Made by a program: the position numbers and the translations under genes. A stretch of DNA of 64,000 nt, from the NCBI RefSeq assembly GCF_035046485.1, contig NC_085138.1, positions 92,301,266-92,365,265 of the forward strand, given 5' to 3'. Within the stretch, counting starts at the first letter, position 1. Each line of letters begins with the position of its first letter. Shown here piece by piece: positions 56,990 to 64,000 of this stretch. The notes beneath the pieces are model-generated. The model had not been told where the DNA came from. It saw nothing but the letters and a program-made list of their open reading frames with translations, and did not search any database. The stretch is from Aedes albopictus. Its lineage: Eukaryota > Arthropoda > Insecta > Diptera > Culicidae.

Positions 56990-58945
56990 AATTTATTCTT
57001 ATATACACGTGATTGCTTTGAAACAATATAACAAAAGGATTGTCACGATGAGTGTAAAGTTCGAACCGAATATACAACATTTCTGTATTGTACGTAATTT
57101 TGTGAAGATTTTGTAGTTTTGATGATTCACACTTCTCACAAATGCTTTGAAAAAGTTTTCCTATGTGCACGTGATTGTTATCAAGCAATAAAACACAAGG
57201 ATTGTCGCTATGAACGTAAAGTTCGAACTGAAAATACGAATTCCCTGTATGGGAACGTCCATAAATTACGTCACGCTTTGAGGGGGGAGGGGGGGTTCAG
57301 AAAAGTGTGACAACCCATACAAAAATTTTAGAGGTCCCATACAAAAAGTGTGACATAGGGGGGGAGGGGGGATTGAAAATAGTCGATTTTTGCGTGACGT
57401 AATTTATGGACGTTCCCTATTATACGTGATTTTGTGAAAATGTTGTAGTTACTAAAACACACACTTTTCACAATCGATTGGTAGAAGTTTTCTAATGTAC
57501 ACGTGATTGTTTTCAAGCAATAAACACAAGGGTTGTCGAGATGGACGTGAAGTTCAAACTGAAAATACAAATTTCCTGTAATATACGTGATTTTGTGAAA
57601 ATGTTATAGTTCCCAAAATACACACTTTTCACAATCGTTCGGAAAAAGTTTTCTCATCTACACGTGATTGTTTTCAAGCAATAAAACACAGGGGTTGTCG
57701 CGATGAATGTAAAGTTCAAACCGAATATACAAATTTTCTGTATTATACGTAGTTTTGTGAAGATTTTGTAATTTTATGATTCACACTTGTTCCCATTTAT
57801 CTGTAGATGTATTCTTATGTACACGCGATTATTTTCAAGCATTATAACATGGGGATTGTCGCGATGAACGTAAAGTTCAAACTGAAAATAAAAATTTCCT
57901 GTATTATACGTGATTTTATGAAACTTTTGTAGTTTCTAAAATACACACTTTTCACAATCGATTGGAAAAAGCTTTCTCATGTGCACGTGATTGTTTTCAA
58001 GCAATAAACACAAGGGTTGTCGCGATGGACGTTAAGTTCAAACTGAAAAGACAAATTTCCTGTATTATACGTGATTTTGTGAAAATGTTGTAGTTCCTAA
58101 AATACATTCTTTTCACAATCGTTCGGAAAAAGTTTTCTCATCTACACGTGATTGTTTTCAAGCAATAAATCACAGGGGTTGTCGCGATGAATGTAAAGCT
58201 CAAACCGAATATACAAATTTTCTGTATTGCACGTAATTTTGTGAAGATTTTGTAGTTTTTATGAATCACACTTGTCCTCATTTATCTGTAAATGTATTCT
58301 TATGTACACGTGATTGTTTTCAAGCAATATAACATGGGGATTGTCGCGATGAACCTGAAGTTCAAACTGAAAATACTAATTTCCTGTATTATACGTGATT
58401 TTATGAAAATTTTGTAGTTTCTGAGATTCACACTTTTCACAATCGTCTGGAAAAAGATTTCTCATGTGTACGTGATTGATTTCAAGCAATAAAACACAGG
58501 GGTTGTCGCGATGAATACAAAGTTCAAATCGAATATACAAATTTTCTGTATTATACGTAATTTTGTGAAGATTTTATAGTCTTAAATAATGAGTATCTCC
58601 ATATATTTCTTTGCAATAATTTTGCCTTATTAATATGGGCAATCCAACATTAAAATATGCGTGGAAACTAATTTACATTCGGAATGGCTCCAGAAAAACA
58701 GTATTTTTTAAGGTACTTGCTCCGAGTTTTTGAGTACTCAAAAATAGAACTTTGATCAAATCCATAGTTTGAAATTTTTATATTCATCTAGAAGGCTGGG
58801 AAAATTCATAGCTTCAAAAATTTTGCAAATCGGATGAAAAACGGCTGAGATATTAGCAGTTGAAAAATACCGTTCCCACTGTTTTGAGGCATGGCAGTTG
58901 GTGTAAGTGATTTATAGCATGGCAGTGGGAGTGTTAATAAATTGG
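56990..58945 (-). repeat. Satellite-like element, copy 2 (opposite orientation)
   Basis: Minus-strand match to 40951-43520: head near 58560-58945 ending AACACTCCCACTGCCATG, then alternating monomers of about 160 bases with ATCGCGACAACCCCTGTG. A G-rich MITE is inserted at 57251-57417. Between the head and its terminus this copy has one extra short duplication of the CACTGCCATG segment. Confidence 0.75.
57251..57417. mobile_element. G-rich MITE (167 bp), GGGAACGTCCATAAATTACG ends, 3-bp TSD
   Basis: Perfect inverted ends of 26 bp and a G-rich interior with AGTGTGAC. TAT stands on both sides (57248-57250, 57418-57420). Neighbouring monomers of the host satellite read CTGTATTATACGTG at this site, so the empty site is visible and the duplication is 3 bp. 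A PIF/Harbinger-like origin is possible, although that group prefers TWA. Confidence 0.85.
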
Positions 58946-60200
58946 CCCACGAACCTGTTTTTTTTTTGGCTCCAGCGTTTCGATGTCAATTTGTAACTTC
59001 CAGACCAAAGTTCGCTCGAACTAAGTTTCCTCAATAATGTGTAACCGTTTGCCAATTTTCTCAGGAGATTTACTGAAACACGGTGGATTATGCGCCACTA
59101 TCGAAGAGAGACCACATGCATACATTCGTTCGGGTTGGACGTAATAATAGTAAAAAACGTACGGAAAGGAAAAGTTTCATGGCCATGAACACAAAATGAC
59201 GTACCTGCGCAGGTTTTCTCGGTGCATCTCGATACTGGCGTTTTTTCGAAGATGGCGATTGAAGGCTTCGGCGATGGCGTTGGCTTGATATCGGCCATCG
59301 GCGTGTTTGGTGACGAACACGAATGGACCCGTGCGCAGTATGGCCGAAGTATCGGTGCGGAGGAAGTGGTGGCTGGACGAAAGCTTTCGATTTTGAACGT
59401 CGAGAGTTATCGAATCCCGGGAAGATCCCCTTCCGGTCGACAGGAAAGCAACAGAGCCCAGCAACCCGGCTTCACGTACTAAGATTCCTGCTATGGCCGA
59501 GCGGGGAATGCTACGCTTCCTATCTTCCGAATTCGGATATGACTCGCGGCGTGCAATTGGCGACATGCGTGGGGAATCAACTCTCGTTCTCCGGTCCTCG
59601 GGAATTGCAGAACAAAACCTTACCATCGGTAATTTGCGTCCGACGGGAGAATTCGCTACGTAGATGAACTAGCGACTTCACTCACGCCTCCGGTTAGCTA
59701 CCATTTAGGCGGGCCTTTGCTGGGCACACGGGTCACGATCCATAAACTAGAACGGCGTTTTACTCCGCCAAGAGAATCCAATTTCGGCGTTTACGACCGC
59801 CGAAGAACGCAGAAAAATCCAGCCTTACGAAAAAAGCGCCACAACGCTGGAATATCCAACGCGAAATCACATTACATAACAACTTAAAATTCAATCACAT
59901 CTAATTATTTATAATTACCTTTTTTCGGTTTTTACTAAAAACACTATAATAAAAACGAACCTCAGTCCACTATGTACAAAGAAATAAAAAAAATTCAGAC
60001 AAAAACGTTTAATACCACTTGAAATAAATTCACTCACTAAACTCTTTACCTCAATTTCAAAAAATTAACACAAAATCCAACTAAACGAAACTAAACTTTT
60101 TCTAAATTCTCGTCCTTCTGCTCTCCAGCCGATCTCGCAGCGAAATGGCAGAGTCAAAGTTGCGCTTCCCCCAAAAAACTGCCTCTTTTTAAAATGATTT
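58946..60200. other. Low-copy, GC-richer segment
   Basis: No repeat shared within the window. Composition at 59200-59860 is clearly different from the surrounding repeats, with frequent CG. On the minus strand an AT-rich leader (59880-60200) runs into a possible exon (see 59205-59626). Confidence 0.4.
59205..59626 (-). CDS. Possible coding exon, unknown product
   Basis: An open frame of about 140 codons starts MVRFCSAIPEDRRTR at 59626 and stays open to a splice-donor-like CAG/GTACGT at 59205-59200 (…EMHRENLRR then GT). Composition is Ser/Arg-rich at the start, later FVTKHADGRYQANAIAEAFN. I recognise no domain. The antisense strand is also open over much of the length, which weakens the case. 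It could be a genuine first coding exon, a decayed transposon ORF or chance. Confidence 0.3.
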
Positions 60201-60302
60201 CTCAATTAGTCAAGTATTATGATAAATCGCGCCAACTAATTTCAGATGGCCGCGAAGAATATTCCGCGCCATCAAAATATCTTATAAGCTACGTTTCTTA
60301 TA

Positions 60303-60517
60303 GGGTATTGGTTCCCTTATTAAGCATGTGGCTCCCATTTTCATCTCACGAAAAACAAAGGATTGAAGCGCTGTTTGTTTTGTTTCTTATTTTTGTATTT
60401 TTTGTTAGAAGTGAGCACCCATGAAAACAAAAAGAACGGAGTCAATCGGTGCCGTAATCGCTTGTTTTCGAATAGGATGAAAATGGGAGCATGAGATTAC
60501 TGATGGCACACATACCC
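60303..60517 (+). mobile_element. TA-flanked 215-bp MITE, copy 2
   Basis: Same length and ends as 35297-35511, TA on both sides (60301-60302, 60518-60519). Confidence 0.65.
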
Positions 60518-60537
60518 TATACACGTTTCACAACTTA

Positions 60538-63093
60538 CAGTCGAGACTCTTATAAGATCACTGGTCGGGGGGAGCAATAGGAATCCGCTTAATAGGAGAC
60601 TAAGAGCTTATGGGATTTCGGCATTTTGGGGGTGTGGCCTATTATCTCGGGTGTGTTAAGAGTTAACGCAATACTTTCTTCGGCAAAGTTTTAGGGCTTG
60701 ATAAGATCTACCATTTAGAACTTTGGTTCATATGATTAGTTGGCAATTTGGCCGCTAGAGGGACCATCAACAATTTGATGCAAAATTGAACTACAGGAAC
60801 CATATCAGATTGTCAAGCAAACGTTACGATATGCGACAGCTCAAGACCCTGATAATTTGGAAGGATAGTGTCTTCGGGAACGTTGTTGGGAACGCCAATA
60901 ACTTACTGACGATGAGTTGCGAAGTTCGAAATTCCTCCACTGGGCGGCGCTAGTGAGCAAGTAAATTTTCAAAACCTCATATCTCAGAATCCCGATAACT
61001 TAGGAAGATGGTGTCTTCGGCAAAGTTGATCAGTATGACATAAACTTACATAAAAATAAACACTTGTTTCGCAATTCTGTCAGTAGGCGGCGCTAGTGCA
61101 CATGCAAATTTTCGAAATCTCATAGCTCAGAACCCTGATAACTTAGAAAATTGGTGTCTTCGACAAAGTTGATCAGTATGACATAAACTTACATAAAAAT
61201 AAACACTTGTTTCGCAATTCTGCCACTAGGAGGCGCTAGTGAACTTGCAAATTTTAGAAATCTCATAGCTCAGAATTCTGATAACTTAGGAAGTTGGTGT
61301 TTTCGGCAAAGTTGATCAGTATGGCATAAACTTACATAAAAATAAACACTTGTTTCGCAATTCTGCCACTAGGCGGCGTTTACCGTTTTTTCGCCTTTTT
61401 TCGACTTTTTTGGCGGTTTTTCGGCTTGGCAAAACTACTATCGCTCCCCCCGATAACTTAGAAAGTTGGTGTCTTTGGAAAAGTTGATCAGAGTGACATA
61501 AACTTACATAAAAATAAACACTTGTTTCGCAATTCTGCCACTAGGCGGCGCTAGTGAACATACAAATTTTAGAACTCTCATAGTTCAGAACCCTGATAAC
61601 TTAGAAAGTTGGTGTCTTCGACATGGTTGATCAGTATGACATAAACTTTCATAAAAATAAACAATTGTTTCGCAATTCTTTAACTTTTTAATTCTTTTAA
61701 TTCGTCTAGTAGTTTCAGCTGGCATACTCTTAAAAATTCCACGGAGGATTTCTTTCGAGTCCGACTGACATCAAGGTATACAACTATTAAAATATGCATG
61801 CTGCCCAGGGGCAGAATTTCAAACCAAGTATCTCATCAATGAAGAATACAGCCTCTCCAAGATTGCAGAATTCTGAGCTATGAGATTTTCAAAATTTGCT
61901 TGAATACTGGTGCCACCTAGAGGCAGAATTCTGACAAAAGTGTCTCATTTTGTGCAAGTCTATGTCATACTGATCAACTTTGCCGATGACACCAACTTTC
62001 TAAGTTATCAGGATTCTGAGCTATGAGAGTTCCAAAATTTGTATGTTCACTAGCGCCGCCTAGCAGCAGAATTGCGAAACAAGTGTTTATTTTTATGCAA
62101 GTTTATGTCACTCTGATCAACTTTTCCAAAGCCACCAACTTTCTAAGTTATCGGGGGGAGCGACAGTAGTCTTGCCAAGCCGAAAAACTGCCAAAAAAAT
62201 CGAAAAAAGGCGAAAAAACCCGGTAAACGCCACCTAGTGGCAGAATTGCGAAACAAATGTTTATTTTTATGTAAGTTTATGTCATACTGATCAACTTTGC
62301 CGAAAACATCAACTTCCTAAGTTATCAGAATTCTGAGCTATGAGATTTCTAAAATTTGCAAGTTCACTAGCGCCTCCTAGTGGCAGAATTGCGCAACAAG
62401 TGTTTATTTTTATGTAAGTTTATGTCATACTGATCAACTTTGTCGAAGACACAAACTTTCTAAGTTATCAGGTTTCTGAGCTATGAGATTTCGAAAATTT
62501 GCAAGTTCACTAGCGCCGCCTAGTGACAGAATTGCGAAACAAGTGTTTATTTTTATGTATGTTTATGTCATACTGATCAACTTTGCCGAAGACACCATCT
62601 TTCTAAGTTATCGGGATTCTGAGATATGAGGTTTTGAAAATTTACTTGCTCACTAGCGCCGCCCAGTGGAGGAATTTCGAACTTCGCAACTCATCGTCAG
62701 TAGGTTATTGGCGTACCCAACAACTTTCCCGAAGACACTATCCTTCCAAATTATCAGGGTCTTGAGCTGTCGCATATCGTAACGTTTGCTTGACAACCTG
62801 ATATGGTTCCTGTAGTGCAATTTAGCATCAAATTGTTGATGGTCCCTCTAGCGGCCAAACTGCCAACTAATCATATGAACCAAAGTTCTAAATGGTAGAT
62901 CTTATCAAGCCCTAAAACTTTGCCGAAGAAAGTATTGCGTTAACTCTTAACACACCCGAGATAATAGGCCACACCCCCAAAATGCCGAAATCCCATAAGC
63001 TCTTAGTCTCCTATAACGCTCACCCCTGTCTAGTAGGAGTTCGTTTAATAGGAGTCCGTTTAATAGGAATTCGTTTAGTAAGAGACTCGACTG
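60538..63093. mobile_element. Giant hairpin (foldback) element, 2556 bp, TA duplication
   Basis: Ends CAGTCGAGACTCTTA and TAAGAGACTCGACTG with TA on both sides (60536-60537, 63094-63095). The left 1.15 kb (60538-61690) is repeated in inverse at 61900-63093 with few differences. Each arm has a unique outer part (CAAAGTTTTAGGGCTTGAT, GGTCCCTCTAGCGGCCAAAC) and an inner array of units of about 144 bp (TTGATCAGTATGACATAAAC, CACTTGTTTCGCAATTCTG, AGGCGGCGCTAGTG). Both arms also carry the same 70-base TTTTTTCG-rich insertion. About 200 bases form the loop. No protein is encoded. Confidence 0.9.
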
Positions 63094-63880
63094 TAGTCAG
63101 GACACAAGCCATACACGAACGATATACTCAAATGTTCAAATTCAAAGTTAAAGAAATTCCAATTTAATTTTACTTTAAAAGATAAAAACGTCAAAAGCAA
63201 CAAATTAACTAAAATAATCATGAAAAATAAGGCTGACACAAATTTCGATTTTCTCCTATGTCACCCCCCCCCCCCCCCTCCGGAATTTTTTTGTTGAAAT
63301 TCTACATGTTGAGGGGGGACACAAATAAATTATTTAAGAAATTTATTTTTTTAAGAGAAATTAACGTCGTCGAAAAAAATTCATGAAAATTCTTAACAAA
63401 TCTGATTTTGCCTAATTGTTTGGGTAATTTTTCATCAAATATATTTATTTTTTATCATAAAGCATAAAAAAGGTTCGAGCGTACAAAACAGTAAATTTAG
63501 TTAGAGGGGGGAGGGGGTTTGTCAAAGTGTGACAAACAATGTATTAGATAAAGGAAAAAACCGGACGAAGGGGGAGGGAGGGGTCGAAAATTCCTCACTT
63601 TGGTGTGACGTACTTAATGGATGCTCCCTTGACGAAAAACAAAAATTATAATAATAATAAATGGGAATCGAATATAGTTCAAAGACTTATATTGTTCTTC
63701 GCAAGAAAAAACGTGTAGTTCAATAATGCTTCATTATCCGATTCAATTGTTTTTTTCAGTGATTTTTTTTTCAAAATTTTCTTTGTTTCTCTATTTGTTA
63801 CGAATCGTCTCGTCATTTTTTCGGAAATGGTTTTGCAATTTGTTAGGAACATTTCTCCCTGCAATTCATTTGGAACATTT
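63094..63880. other. Mixed sequence with C-run and a G-rich MITE-like end
   Basis: A run of C near 63247-63260 and G-rich blocks. 63478-63629 ends in GACGTACTTAATGGATGCTC, resembling a degenerate right end of the GTCCATAAATTACG family, with AGTGTGAC inside as in the copy at 57251. Confidence 0.35.
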
Positions 63881-64000
63881 CCCAATATCACTTTTAGAAA
63901 ATTTAATCAGTTATACCTTTGGAAACTGCTTTGACAATTCCTTGAGAAGCAAACTAGTTAGTAACCTCAACGGAAATAACTTTGGAAGTTTCTCCAGCAT
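63881..64000. repeat. GAATTCC-type repeat at the window edge
   Basis: TTGGAACATTTCCC, GACAATTCCTTGAGAAG and TTTCTCCAGCAT are weak matches to the word family; it may continue outside the window. Confidence 0.3.

Overview
This is eukaryotic DNA, most likely from an aedine mosquito (Aedes aegypti or a close relative). The evidence is a tRNA-derived SINE matching Feilai of Ae. aegypti as I remember it (17897-18157, with 15-bp target duplications), LOA/Lian-like, R1-clade and RTE-clade LINEs, many MITEs nested in one another, and long tracts of degenerate GGAATTCCTGAAG-type repeats. I found no complete host gene. Nearly every stretch of protein homology belongs to a non-LTR retrotransposon, and most are broken.

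Layout. 1-3875: R1-clade LINE on the minus strand, cut by the window edge, with a hAT-type MITE inside ORF1. 3876-7630: foldback MITE, LINE endonuclease relic, TA-flanked MITEs and local tandem repeats. 7631-10500: mostly low-copy DNA with tRNA-like SINE pieces. 10512-15900: GAATTCC tracts, an old LOA-clade LINE on the plus strand split by a 0.96-kb TA element, a second hAT MITE and a TTAA-flanked MITE. 15925-18289: RTE-like LINE carrying a Feilai SINE. 20716-27149: inverted copy of an element seen again at 44700-48066, invaded by a 2-bp-TSD MITE and a 5'-truncated R1 LINE that itself carries a MITE. 27900-32835: GAATTCC tracts, a MITE with a tRNA-like core and a (TA)n tract. 32920-40750: RTE-like, I-like and R1 fragments, the last one bounded by (TG)n on both sides. 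40951-43520 and 56990-58945: two opposite copies of an element built of about 160-bp satellite-like monomers. 43801-48738: one repeat-rich element nested in another. 48898-53084: nearly intact LOA/Lian-like LINE. 53145-56955: dense 12-bp-type array with a SINE. 59000-60200: low-copy, GC-richer DNA with a possible exon. 60538-63093: a 2.56-kb hairpin element.

For the interspersed elements, insertion order can often be read directly. Target duplications and uninterrupted paralogous copies elsewhere in the window supply empty sites. The LINE ORFs supply the autonomous machinery (endonuclease, reverse transcriptase, RNase H). The SINEs depend on such machinery; the MITEs would depend on DNA transposases, and no transposase gene is seen here. 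Coordinates of old repeats are approximate, and all clade names come from motif recognition, not from a search.
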